In this document: piece after piece, positions 25,947 to 34,762 of the stretch | Numbering within the stretch: the first letter of the stretch is position 1 | How the letters are laid out: every line of letters begins with the position of its first letter | Assembly (NCBI GenBank): GCA_033791445.1 | Contig: JASJGS010000243.1 | Span: 5,210 to 69,209, forward strand | DNA from: JANTGF01 sp033791445 | Lineage (GTDB): Bacteria; Bacteroidota; Bacteroidia; Bacteroidales; VadinHA17 | Direction of reading: 5' to 3' | DNA: 64,000 nt | Translations under genes and position numbers: made by a program | Notes under the pieces: generated by a model | What the model was told of the DNA's origin: nothing | Seen by the model: the letters and a program-made list of their open reading frames with translations, nothing else | The model's database searches: none

Positions 25947-28808
25947 TCATTCCGACGATTCAGTAAACCACCTCATAAGCACCCTTTTTAATTCTTCAAT
26001 TCTTACCGGTTTGGCAATAAAGTCATTCATATCCTCTGTAATGGCTCTCTCTTTAGCGTCCTCACTAAAGTCTGCTGTTATTGGAACCACAGGCATATTA
26101 AAGCCTTTATTTCGAACTTCCCTGGTAGCTTCCCAGCCATCCATTTCAGGCATCATTACATCCATAAAGATAATATCGTAATCCTTTTGACCAACCATTT
26201 TAACAACCTCTAGACCATTTATAGCAATATCAATCTCATATCCCAGATTCTTAAAGAAAGCCTGTTCTAATTTTTGATTCATAAGGTTGTCCTCAGCCAA
26301 AAGAATATTTATATCTGGCCTAAGTTTTGACTTCAAAACATTGCCCGAATGCACAACTCTCACATTTGGAAAGTTATCCTGTAAAATATTGAATAGCTCA
26401 GATCCCTGGCAGGGCTCTATCAGGTAATAATCAACACCTAACTTTCGACTTCGCACATAATTTCCCTTCTGATCATTTGAGCTTGTAATTACAACCAGAT
26501 ATTTTTCCATTAGATTTTTAGCCTTTAACTGTTCTGCAAATTCAAAGGCATCAAAGTTTACTGAATCTCTAAGAAGTAAAATGTGATGTCGTTCTTTTTC
26601 CTCCTGTGCATTCGACTCAATAAGGTGAATGGTTTTATCGTGATAAAAATTTAAGCGGGCTTTTACTCCAAAATTGGTAAGCATATCTGCGACTCTGTGC
26701 CCACTAATATCATTGCTTTTTATTACCAAAGCATTTATATGGGTATAACTGGTTACTTTACTTAAAGGAATATCCTTCTTTATTCTTTCATCGGGATAAA
26801 CCTCAAAGGTTAGGATGAACCTTGAGCCAGGATATTCCGGATCTCCGGAAATACCGGATGGACTCTCTGCCTTTATTTCACCATTCAGAAGCTCCACCAT
26901 TTGCCTGGAAAGTGCGAGGCCAAGCCCGGCACCAGCAAACTTCCTGGCAGAAGAATCATTTACATTGGAATCTTTATCAAAAAGATGCTTTATATCCTCT
27001 TTTGGTATTCCAATTCCGGAATCTTCAATTATAAGCTGGAGGGTAACTTTGCCTGTAGTGTTTTCAAGTTGCTCAACCTTTATATTAATTCGCCCTATAG
27101 AAGTAAATTTAACCGCGTTCCCAGCCAGGTGATTTATGGTTTGTCTAATTTTAAAGGGATCTCCAATTAGATTGTCTGGAACGTCTTTTGAAATTCTTAA
27201 CTTGAAATCCAGATTTTTTTCTTTAGCAATGGGAGTAACCCGTGCTAAGGCAAGATCCAGTTCGGAGCGTAATGAAAACGGGATTTCTTCGGTAACCATA
27301 TCCCCTGCCTCAATCTTGGAGAAGGTTAATATGTCGTCCAGAATAGAAAGAAGCAATTCTGCAGTTTTTCGAATGCTAAGGTGAATTTTCTTTTGGTCGG
27401 AAGTGAGATTTTTTGGCTTTATGTTATCCAGTAAACCAATTATTCCGTTTAAGGGAGTTTGAATTTCAATGCTTGTATTGGTAAGAAAATCTGATTTTGT
27501 TTTAACTGCTGCTGCTTCTTGCTTTCTTGCTCTTTCAAAAGGTGTAATATCTATCAGGGATTCCAGAAATAAATTTTTATCTCCATCCTGCAAAGTCACT
27601 TCTTTTTTATACAGCGCAATCTCCCGGTTTTCTTTCTTGTATATTACTACATCATTTAGAAAGTGTTTCCCAATTTTTTTGGGGCTGTCGGGATAACCTG
27701 TTCGGAAAAACCAGTCACCCAGTACCTCTCCAGCTTTAATATTTTTGTCTTTTGGGAACAAGTTGGAGGCCTCCTCATTCATTCTGATAATCTTCCTGTT
27801 TTCATCGAGAATAATTATCCCCGTTGGTAAAGATTCAACGATTTCAAACAATTTAACTCTTGAGGTCTCAAGATCTGCCTCCTTTTTCTTCTGTTTTTGA
27901 ATATAATTAATTAGCAAACCTGCTATTAAAAATACCAGTAAAAATGTAAGGCTCGAAATAATGATAGAACTCCTAATAAGCGATCCCAATATAAGCTCTG
28001 ACTCCAGGGAAAAGATAATACCAAAATCTCTCTTTATGAACCGCAGTGGATAATAGGCAGAAAGAAGTTCTATCTCTCGGCCATTTCTGAAGGCTTTGTG
28101 CTGAATTACATTTTGATTCTCGCTACGAAGATCATTTGAAATCTTTTCTATTCGACTAACTTTTATTTGTTCCTCTGCTCCAAGATTTATATATATAATA
28201 TCATCGTTTGAATCGATTATCCACTGCCACTGAACATCTTCAATATGTGATTTTTCGAGAACCGATTTAAGATATTTCTCGTAGCTAACCCTTACCTCCA
28301 AGTTACCTACAATCATATTGTCGGTTAATACCGGAAGATATAGCAGATAATCCCCATTTTTAAATAAGACAGTGTCTTTCCTAAATAAATTTTTCTGTTC
28401 GTGGGAAGCATAAAAATCAGTAATAAACTCGCCCTGCCTGTCACAATAAATACTAAAAACTTTTTTCTGGTTATTATAAAACTGAATATTTGAAACCAAA
28501 TCGCTATACTTGAAATAGACTGATCTTAATTGTGCAAGAACATCCTCATGATTACCAACATTTTCTACCAATTGATTTTTTCCCTCATCAAAAAAATTAG
28601 AAATATTTGTGGAAAATAAAATTTTTGAAAGTTCGCTTTCGAGGTCGTAGCCAGTTTTTTCAATTTCACTACCAGCAATCAATGTTTGCTTCATCAAAAA
28701 GCTTTCCTGAAGAGATATTTGTTGCTTATAAATTTGAAAATAGTAGTATAAGTTGGCTGCTAATATAATTACAATGATAAATCCAACCAGGTAGTATATT
28801 TTTTTCAT
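25947..28808 (-). CDS. Hybrid sensor kinase / response regulator lacking the phospho-acceptor histidine
   Basis: A 953-residue membrane protein. Order: transmembrane helix (about 4-26), extracytoplasmic sensor (about 30-280), second helix (about 283-305), PAS domain (about 318-430), HisKA region, HATPase (about 545-670), degenerate receiver (about 690-805), intact receiver (about 825-945). Where the H box should read SHExRTPL it reads SIEIQTPLNGI, so Ile445 replaces the histidine. The ATP-binding boxes are intact (NAVKF, DSGIGIPKED, GAGLGLALSRQ). The last receiver keeps its acceptor D883 in FMDVMMPEMDGW and the Lys in IAKP. The first receiver has no clear acceptor Asp. It cannot autophosphorylate in the normal way; it may be an allosteric partner, phosphatase or ATP-dependent switch. 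Confidence 0.9.
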   Translation of the reverse strand: MKKIYYLVGFIIVIILAANLYYYFQIYKQQISLQESFLMKQTLIAGSEIEKTGYDLESELSKILFSTNISNFFDEGKNQLVENVGNHEDVLAQLRSVYFKYSDLVSNIQFYNNQKKVFSIYCDRQGEFITDFYASHEQKNLFRKDTVLFKNGDYLLYLPVLTDNMIVGNLEVRVSYEKYLKSVLEKSHIEDVQWQWIIDSNDDIIYINLGAEEQIKVSRIEKISNDLRSENQNVIQHKAFRNGREIELLSAYYPLRFIKRDFGIIFSLESELILGSLIRSSIIISSLTFLLVFLIAGLLINYIQKQKKKEADLETSRVKLFEIVESLPTGIIILDENRKIIRMNEEASNLFPKDKNIKAGEVLGDWFFRTGYPDSPKKIGKHFLNDVVIYKKENREIALYKKEVTLQDGDKNLFLESLIDITPFERARKQEAAAVKTKSDFLTNTSIEIQTPLNGIIGLLDNIKPKNLTSDQKKIHLSIRKTAELLLSILDDILTFSKIEAGDMVTEEIPFSLRSELDLALARVTPIAKEKNLDFKLRISKDVPDNLIGDPFKIRQTINHLAGNAVKFTSIGRINIKVEQLENTTGKVTLQLIIEDSGIGIPKEDIKHLFDKDSNVNDSSARKFAGAGLGLALSRQMVELLNGEIKAESPSGISGDPEYPGSRFILTFEVYPDERIKKDIPLSKVTSYTHINALVIKSNDISGHRVADMLTNFGVKARLNFYHDKTIHLIESNAQEEKERHHILLLRDSVNFDAFEFAEQLKAKNLMEKYLVVITSSNDQKGNYVRSRKLGVDYYLIEPCQGSELFNILQDNFPNVRVVHSGNVLKSKLRPDINILLAEDNLMNQKLEQAFFKNLGYEIDIAINGLEVVKMVGQKDYDIIFMDVMMPEMDGWEATREVRNKGFNMPVVPITADFSEDAKERAITEDMNDFIAKPVRIEELKRVLMRWFTESSE

Positions 28809-29094
28809 ATAGTTAAAAAGTCCAAAAGAACTTTTTGATTTAGGCGACAGTAAAATTAACAGCCTTCAAAATTAAGTAAATAAACCGTATTCTATTATGC
28901 TTAATTCACCTTCATATAATTCTTTCAGCTAGCATTATATTCTTGTCTAAAAAGGATACGCTAAACCAGGTGAAAAGTTGTTCTAAAAATAGAAAATTAC
29001 AGTTTCTCCGGTAGCTGAAATTTTTATAAGCTATCAGGCCATTTTGGTTAAACTAAATTTGGAATATTATATATCCGGAAATTTGATTTACAAT

Positions 29095-30042
29095 TTATCT
29101 GTATTTTGAGTCTTCATCCAAATATAGATTTCTGTAACTCTGGTATCTTGAAACGCTTATTTCACCCTCCTCAACTGCATTAATTATTGCACAATCTGGT
29201 TCATTTATATGTTTGCAATTGTAGTATTTACATTTTTGGGCGATTTTGAATATTTCAGGGAAAAAATGGTAAATTTCATTCTTTTCCATGTGAACCATTC
29301 CAAATCCTTTAATTCCAGGCGTGTCAATTATATATCCTCCAAAGTGCAATTCATGCATTTCAGCAAAAGTGGTGGTATGTTTACCTGTCTTGTGATAATC
29401 TGAAATTTCTGAGGTGGTAATGTTTAAGGCTGGATCCAACTTATTTATTAGAGTAGATTTACCAACCCCAGAATTTCCTGAAAATAAATTAATTTTTCCT
29501 TTCACACAGTTCTTTACGTCTTCCATATTCAGGTTTTCCTTAGCTGAAACTTTAAGAGAAGGATAGCCAACCTTAGAATAAATTGAATCTAATTCGTTCA
29601 TTTTCTGGATTTTATCCTTAGAATATAAGTCTATCTTATTAAATACAAGTTTGACAGGTATACGGTATGCTTCTGCCGCAACCAGAAATCTGTCAATGAA
29701 TTCAATGTGGGTTTCAGGAGATGTAAGACTTACAATAAGTAAGGCCTGATCAATATTTGCAGCAATAATCTGAGAGTATTTAGACAATTTTGAGGATTTG
29801 CGAACAATGAAGTTTTTACGTTCTGAAATAGAAATAATAGTCCCCGTCTCATGTCCTGGATGCAACTCAAAGCCTACATGATCACCAACTACAACCGGAT
29901 TCGTACTTCTGATACCGGCCTGTCTGAATTTCCCTTTAATACCGCATTCCAATATTTCACCATCCCCTGTTTTTAATATGTACCTGCTTCCAGTGGTTTT
30001 TATTACTACTGCCTGAGCCTTTATAATTTCATTTTTATTCAT
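29095..30042 (-). CDS. rsgA: Ribosome small-subunit maturation GTPase RsgA
   Basis: A 315-residue circularly permuted GTPase for late 30S assembly. After the N-terminal OB fold (about 1-75) the motifs occur in permuted order: NKID (G4), then SAKE (G5), then GNSGVGKSTLIN (G1), then DTPGIKGFG (G3). The C-terminal zinc site is CKYYNCKHINEPDC. All expected residues are present and length is normal. It is divergent from exonuclease III. A -7 box candidate on the minus strand (complement of CAAAATTA at 30059-30066) lies close to the start. Confidence 0.96.
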   Translation of the reverse strand: MNKNEIIKAQAVVIKTTGSRYILKTGDGEILECGIKGKFRQAGIRSTNPVVVGDHVGFELHPGHETGTIISISERKNFIVRKSSKLSKYSQIIAANIDQALLIVSLTSPETHIEFIDRFLVAAEAYRIPVKLVFNKIDLYSKDKIQKMNELDSIYSKVGYPSLKVSAKENLNMEDVKNCVKGKINLFSGNSGVGKSTLINKLDPALNITTSEISDYHKTGKHTTTFAEMHELHFGGYIIDTPGIKGFGMVHMEKNEIYHFFPEIFKIAQKCKYYNCKHINEPDCAIINAVEEGEISVSRYQSYRNLYLDEDSKYR

Positions 30043-30077
30043 AGTCTCCAGTTGAGGTCAAAATTAGCAGAAATCTA

Positions 30078-30085
30078 TATATTTG
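30078..30085 (+). promoter_or_regulatory. -7 box of the exonuclease III gene
   Basis: TATATTTG matches TAnnTTTG exactly, 21 bases before the ATG at 30107, with TTG at 30052-30054 as a loosely spaced -33 element. Confidence 0.5.
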
Positions 30086-30106
30086 AGAAATTATTAAAAT
30101 TCATCT

Positions 30107-30874
30107 ATGCAAAAGATAATCTCATACAACGTAAATGGCATTCGTGCTGCATTAAATAAGGGCATTGCGGAATGGTTAAAAGAAAGTTCTCCTGATATTT
30201 TTTGTGCTCAGGAAACCAAGGCGCTTAAAGAACAGGTTGAAACTTCTGTTTTTGAATATTTGGGATACAAGCAATACTGGTTTTCAGCTCAGAAAAAGGG
30301 ATATAGTGGAGTGATGGTTCTTAGTAAAATCGAACCCAAAAATGTAATATATGGAATGGGAATGGAAAAATATGATTCAGAGGGAAGAGTTATTCGCCTG
30401 GATTTTGATGATACTACTCTAATAAATGTATATATCCCTAGCGGAACACAGGGTGGTCCAAGGCAAATATATAAAATGGAATTCCTGCATGACTTCCTTG
30501 AATATATTACTCAGCTAAAAAAAGAAAGACCTAACTTAATTATTACTGGTGATTTTAATATTTGCCATAAACCAATAGATATTAATCACCCTGAACGACA
30601 TAAAAAATCATCCGGGTTTCTTCCGGAAGAAAGAGAATGGTTAGACAATTTTGAAGCAAGTGGGTTTTTCGACAGTTTTAGGAAGTTTAACGATCAACCG
30701 CAACAGTATAGCTGGTGGAGTTACAGGGCAAATTCAAGGGCTAAAAATCTTGGATGGAGAATTGATTATTTTTGGTTGAGCCAATCTATGGAAACCAGGA
30801 TTAAAAGTGCAGCTATTCATCAAAATATTGTCCACTCCGACCATTGCCCGATAGAAATAAGCACAGCGATTTAG
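30107..30874 (+). CDS. xth: Exodeoxyribonuclease III (AP endonuclease)
   Basis: A 255-residue EEP-superfamily nuclease that cuts at abasic sites and removes 3' blocking groups in base-excision repair. Motifs: NVNGIRAALNKG, the metal ligand Glu in CAQETKA, TGDFNICHKPID, WRIDYFWLS, and the C-terminal SDHCPIEI catalytic His. Length is typical of the ExoA/ExoIII group. Its 3' flank leads directly to the promoter of the following TetR operon. Confidence 0.95.
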   Translation: MQKIISYNVNGIRAALNKGIAEWLKESSPDIFCAQETKALKEQVETSVFEYLGYKQYWFSAQKKGYSGVMVLSKIEPKNVIYGMGMEKYDSEGRVIRLDFDDTTLINVYIPSGTQGGPRQIYKMEFLHDFLEYITQLKKERPNLIITGDFNICHKPIDINHPERHKKSSGFLPEEREWLDNFEASGFFDSFRKFNDQPQQYSWWSYRANSRAKNLGWRIDYFWLSQSMETRIKSAAIHQNIVHSDHCPIEISTAI

Positions 30875-30895
30875 TAAATTCAACAGTAAACGGAA

Positions 30896-30927
30896 TTTGG
30901 AGAATTAGAAAATCTGTCCTATCTTTA
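30896..30927 (+). promoter_or_regulatory. Promoter of module A (TetR-RND-carrier-barrel operon)
   Basis: TTTG at 30896-30899, a 20-base spacer, then TATCTTTA at 30920-30927 (one mismatch to TAnnTTTG), 31 bases before the TetR ATG. The AACTAATTTGGTCAGTT stretch just downstream has only partial dyad symmetry, so no operator is claimed. Confidence 0.6.
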
Positions 30928-30958
30928 TACCAGAAAACTAATTTGGTCAGTTATTTCA

Positions 30959-31543
30959 ATGATGAAATCGAACAGGACAAAAACTTTAATTCTTGAGGTA
31001 GCCTCAAAAATGTTTGCCCGCTATGGCTTTCATAAGACGACTATCGATGAGATTGCCAGGGCAGCCAGAAAGGCAAAAGGTTCTGTATATTACCATTTTA
31101 CTGATAAAGAAGATCTGTTTAAAGCAGTTGTATCTGAAGAAATTAATACTATTAAATCTGGCTTACTGGTTATATTAAACAACCCAGATCTTAAACCTCC
31201 AGTTAAAATAAAAGCCTATTTATTAAAAAGACTAGAGCTTCTTGCGCATGCAGTAAATTATCAATCAACTGTAACTACAGAATTTATTGAACACTATAAA
31301 TTTATTGAGGGAATTCGACAAGAATACCACAATTGGGAAGGAACAAACATAAAAAAAATGATCACGGATGGAATAGAGCAGGATTATTTTGAATCGACTG
31401 AGAACCTCGATGTTCTAATTTATGTTTTTATCATGGTTCTTAAAGGTCTTGAGGGTCCACTATTTGCACAACAGGGATACCAGGAGTTGATGCCCCATTT
31501 TGACAATATGATGAATATTTTAATTAAAGGAATTTCAAAATAA
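30959..31543 (+). CDS. TetR-family transcriptional regulator (module A)
   Basis: A 194-residue regulator. The N-terminal helix-turn-helix is canonical: FARYGFHKTTIDEIARAARKAKGSVYYHFTDKEDLF. The C-terminal ligand domain (about 60-194) is all-helical and of unknown specificity. It is first in a run with an RND transporter, a LolA-like protein and an outer-membrane barrel, so it most likely represses that set and responds to a lipid or other hydrophobic substrate. The start could be either of two adjacent ATGs; the first is used. Confidence 0.92.
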   Translation: MMKSNRTKTLILEVASKMFARYGFHKTTIDEIARAARKAKGSVYYHFTDKEDLFKAVVSEEINTIKSGLLVILNNPDLKPPVKIKAYLLKRLELLAHAVNYQSTVTTEFIEHYKFIEGIRQEYHNWEGTNIKKMITDGIEQDYFESTENLDVLIYVFIMVLKGLEGPLFAQQGYQELMPHFDNMMNILIKGISK

Positions 31544-31616
31544 TATATTTTTTTCTCTATAACTGACTATAAAACCAGAATAGTACAAATCAACTATATT
31601 GTTTAGTTTCAAAAAA

Positions 31617-33878
31617 ATGGAAAAAATAGCTCAAAAAATTATTCAATACCGAATTGTTATAATAGTTATAACTATTCTATTAACGCTATTTTTCTCATAT
31701 CATATTACCAAAATAAAAATCAACTCAGACATAATAAGTTCTCTTCCTGATGATGATCCTGTGGCAGCTTTATATACCCGCATAGGGCAGAAATTTGGCA
31801 GCAATTCATTAGGAATGGTGGCAGTAGAAACCAGTAATGTTTTTAATACGGATGTGCTCAAACATATTAAACAAATTAGTGATACAATAGTTTATACGGA
31901 AGGAGTAGCTTCTGTTACCAGCCTAAGTAATATTATTGACATCAAATCAAGTGAATGGGGAATAGAAATAGGAAAACTTATTGATGAATATGATCTCCCG
32001 GAAACAGAAGAAGACCTGTTGAAATTAAAAAACAGAGTTTTTCAAAAAGATATGTACCGGGGTGTTATTGTTTCGGAAGATGAAACTACAACATTGGTAT
32101 TATTTAATATTTTGGATGAGGCTGATATACAAGAGGTAGCAAAAGAGATCAAAATAAAAATAAATGATTTAGACCTCCCGGAGAACCTGTATTTTGGAGG
32201 ATTGCCTTTTATGATGAATGATATATCGGATCTGATTGTTACAGACATAATCCGACTATTCCCCATTACTTTCTTTATTATTGCCCTTGTACTTTTTATT
32301 GGTTTCCGGACGATCAGGGGAGTTGTTCTTCCCATACTAACAGCAGGAATATCAATTATATGGACCTTGGGCTTAATGGTGCTGCTTGGCTACGAATTAA
32401 CTATAATTTCAAATACAATTCCTATTATTTTATTGGCAGTAGGGAGTGCCTATACCATTCATGTTGTTAATCGTATTAGCCAACAACCACAGCAGTACCT
32501 GCAAAAATCTATTATCAAAGCCCTTTCTTATGTTATTGTTCCTGTAGTTCTCGCAGCTGGGACTACCATGGTTGGATTTATTTCATTTGTGTTTGGCGCA
32601 TATTTAATAATGATCCGTGATTTTGGTGTTTTCACTGCCCTGGGCGTATTTTTTGCTTTTATTTTATCTGCATTCTTCACTCCTGCCATTATTTCCTTTG
32701 TTTCTGCTCCAAAAAAAGAAAAGAATGAAAAAGAAGCCAACCAAGAAGGTACATCCGGTTTAAAAAAAGTACTTATTTCCCTGAAGAACCTTCTAATCAA
32801 ACACCCTAAATATACCCTGACTGTATGGTGCTTTCTAATTCTAATAAGCATAGCTGGGATCTTCTTCATGAAACGAAGTGTAAACATTCAGGATTATTTC
32901 AAGAAGAACAACCCTACACGTATCTCTGAAGATATATTGCAAAAGAAATTTGGAGGTTCTATGCCTGTTTATGTGTCTTTTAAAGGTGATATTCAGAGCC
33001 CCGAGCTACTGAAAATGATGAGAAAGACACAGGAATATATGGAGAAAAATTCATCTATTTACAATACCCAGTCTATTGCTGATCTCATTGAAGAAATGAA
33101 CGATGCCATGGGGGAAGGTAAGAAAATACCAGACAGAAAAGACAAGATTGAACAATTGTGGTTTCTGCTGGAAGGACAGGATGCCCTGTCGCAACTGGTT
33201 ACCGATGATCTGGATGAAGCAGTTATTGTATCCACATTTGCATCGGCCGAATTTGAAGACATGCAGGAGTTCGTTGGATATATGGACGTTTTTATCCAGG
33301 ATAATTCTGGCCAGTATTGTGAAATGGAGGTTACCGGTATGCCCCAGGTTTATGTCCGAATGGATAAAAGTTTGATCAACAGTCAGTTCAGTAGCTTATT
33401 TATAGCGATTGTTGTAGTGCTGATATTGGTGGGATTCATTCTCCGTTCCGTGCAAAAAGGAATATTTGCTACTGTACCCATTGTTTCGACCATTATTATT
33501 CTTTTCGGATTTATGGGTGCAACAGGAATCCACCTTGATGTGGCTACCGTATTGGTGGCAAGTATAGCCCTCGGTATTGGCATTGATTATTCCATACATA
33601 TAATAACCCACTTTAGCCATTCATTAAAGGAAAATGGAAATGCTGAAAAGGCTCTTGAAGACACTATTCTGATCAGCGGGAAAGCAATAACAATTAATGT
33701 ATTATCAGTAACCGCTGGTTTTTTGATTCTTATTTTTTCAAAATTGGTGCCCTTACAACATTTTGGAATGCTTGTGGCACTAAGTATGGTTGGGTCAGGA
33801 TTAGGTGCCCTTTCCTTATTGCCCGCTTTACTGGTACTAACTTATCGAAAGAAACCTTCTGTTGCAATTAAAAAATAA
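31617..33878 (+). CDS. RND-superfamily MMPL-type exporter (module A engine)
   Basis: A 753-residue inner-membrane transporter (ATG at 31617; a TTG at 31599 would add six residues). Layout: helix 1 near residues 10-30, a periplasmic loop to about 205, helices 2-6 (about 205-370), a cytoplasmic linker, helix 7 near 405, a second periplasmic loop, helices 8-12 (about 590-745). This two-fold repeat with 12 helices and no outer-membrane-factor partner is the MMPL / hopanoid-transporter / SSD-like form, which moves lipids out of the inner membrane using proton motive force. Conserved GxxxD region: ALGIGIDYSIHI. It is followed after 14 bases by a LolA-like carrier. Confidence 0.92.
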   Translation: MEKIAQKIIQYRIVIIVITILLTLFFSYHITKIKINSDIISSLPDDDPVAALYTRIGQKFGSNSLGMVAVETSNVFNTDVLKHIKQISDTIVYTEGVASVTSLSNIIDIKSSEWGIEIGKLIDEYDLPETEEDLLKLKNRVFQKDMYRGVIVSEDETTTLVLFNILDEADIQEVAKEIKIKINDLDLPENLYFGGLPFMMNDISDLIVTDIIRLFPITFFIIALVLFIGFRTIRGVVLPILTAGISIIWTLGLMVLLGYELTIISNTIPIILLAVGSAYTIHVVNRISQQPQQYLQKSIIKALSYVIVPVVLAAGTTMVGFISFVFGAYLIMIRDFGVFTALGVFFAFILSAFFTPAIISFVSAPKKEKNEKEANQEGTSGLKKVLISLKNLLIKHPKYTLTVWCFLILISIAGIFFMKRSVNIQDYFKKNNPTRISEDILQKKFGGSMPVYVSFKGDIQSPELLKMMRKTQEYMEKNSSIYNTQSIADLIEEMNDAMGEGKKIPDRKDKIEQLWFLLEGQDALSQLVTDDLDEAVIVSTFASAEFEDMQEFVGYMDVFIQDNSGQYCEMEVTGMPQVYVRMDKSLINSQFSSLFIAIVVVLILVGFILRSVQKGIFATVPIVSTIIILFGFMGATGIHLDVATVLVASIALGIGIDYSIHIITHFSHSLKENGNAEKALEDTILISGKAITINVLSVTAGFLILIFSKLVPLQHFGMLVALSMVGSGLGALSLLPALLVLTYRKKPSVAIKK

Positions 33879-33892
33879 AAAACAGTAATGAT

Positions 33893-34633
33893 ATGAAAAC
33901 AAAAATGATTAAAAAGTTAGTTCTATCCCTGATATTTCTTTTTTCAGGTTTAATTCTTATTTCTGCCCAGGACGCCCTTGAAATTTTAAAGAAAATGGAT
34001 GAGGTTATGTACTCCCCAAAAGATATGCAATCAAATACTAAAATAGTATTGATTGATAAGGCAAATAAAGAAAAAGTACGGGAGGCTACCATGATGCAAA
34101 AAGGCACAGATAAACGGCTCACACGCTTTACCTCACCTGCATCACAGGCCGGTATAGCAGTTTTATCCCTGCCCGATGATGTCATGTATGTATATATGCC
34201 TGCTTTCGGTAAGGAAAGAAGAATCGCGGCCCATGTTAAAAACCAAAAGTTTGCCGGCACAGACTTTTCATACGATGATATGGAAGCTATTGCTTACGTA
34301 GATAAATACAATGGGTCCTTGCTAAAAACAGAGGATGATAGCTATCTGCTTAACCTTGTACCAAAATCCTCTAAATCAGAATATTCTAAAGTTGTAATGA
34401 AAGTTCATAAAACCAACTATTACCCAAGCTTTATGGAATACTATGATAAAGGTAATAACAAAATAAAAGAGGCATCCTACACATTTAAGAAAATTGGAGA
34501 TTACTGGAATGCCGAGGTGGTGGAAATGAAGGATTTAAAAAAGAATCATAAAACCAGAATGGAAATGAATGATGTAAAATATGATCAAAATTTATCGGAT
34601 GATGAATTTACAGTACGAAAATTGAAACAATGA
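33893..34633 (+). CDS. LolA-like outer-membrane lipoprotein-sorting protein (module A carrier)
   Basis: A 246-residue periplasmic protein with signal peptide (KKLVLSLIFLFSGLILISAQ). The mature part fits the LolA/LolB-like half-barrel family annotated 'outer membrane lipoprotein-sorting protein' (Pfam LolA_like, PF17131), with MQKGTDKRLTRFTSPA and YMPAFGKERRIAAH. Family members carry a lipid or lipoprotein acyl chain across the periplasm. Its place between an inner-membrane RND exporter and an outer-membrane barrel supports a ferry role. A paralogue with the same context is at 44031. The stop is followed six bases later by a strong 83-base inverted repeat structure. Confidence 0.88.
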   Translation: MKTKMIKKLVLSLIFLFSGLILISAQDALEILKKMDEVMYSPKDMQSNTKIVLIDKANKEKVREATMMQKGTDKRLTRFTSPASQAGIAVLSLPDDVMYVYMPAFGKERRIAAHVKNQKFAGTDFSYDDMEAIAYVDKYNGSLLKTEDDSYLLNLVPKSSKSEYSKVVMKVHKTNYYPSFMEYYDKGNNKIKEASYTFKKIGDYWNAEVVEMKDLKKNHKTRMEMNDVKYDQNLSDDEFTVRKLKQ

Positions 34634-34639
34634 TAAACA

Positions 34640-34722
34640 GGCCTCTTACATATAGAGTTACTTCTTTCATATAGGGTTATTGGTAAACTTTCAGTGCAGT
34701 AACAAGCTATATGTAGGAGGCC
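34640..34722 (+). repeat. 83-base inverted-repeat structure inside module A
   Basis: GGCCTCTTACATATAG (34640-34655) pairs with CTATATGTAGGAGGCC (34707-34722): 16 pairs with one U-G. Inside, GTTACT (34657-34662) pairs with AGTAAC (34698-34703) around a 35-base loop. No T run follows, so it is not a simple terminator. It separates the carrier and barrel genes and could be an mRNA processing or differential-expression element, or a tiny palindromic mobile remnant. No target duplication is visible. Confidence 0.75.
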
Positions 34723-34762
34723 AAAAATATTTCTTGAGTAAAGTTCTAAGAAAACATTAGAG

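Noticed and set aside
28809..29094. Hidden gene or RNA in the gap between the hybrid kinase and rsgA
   Set aside because: Only AT-rich DNA, a short A/T-rich hairpin near 28815-28837 and a possible -7 box; no convincing frame or RNA structure.
30936..30958. TetR operator in the module A promoter
   Set aside because: Only the outer AACT/AGTT bases are symmetric; the centre does not pair.
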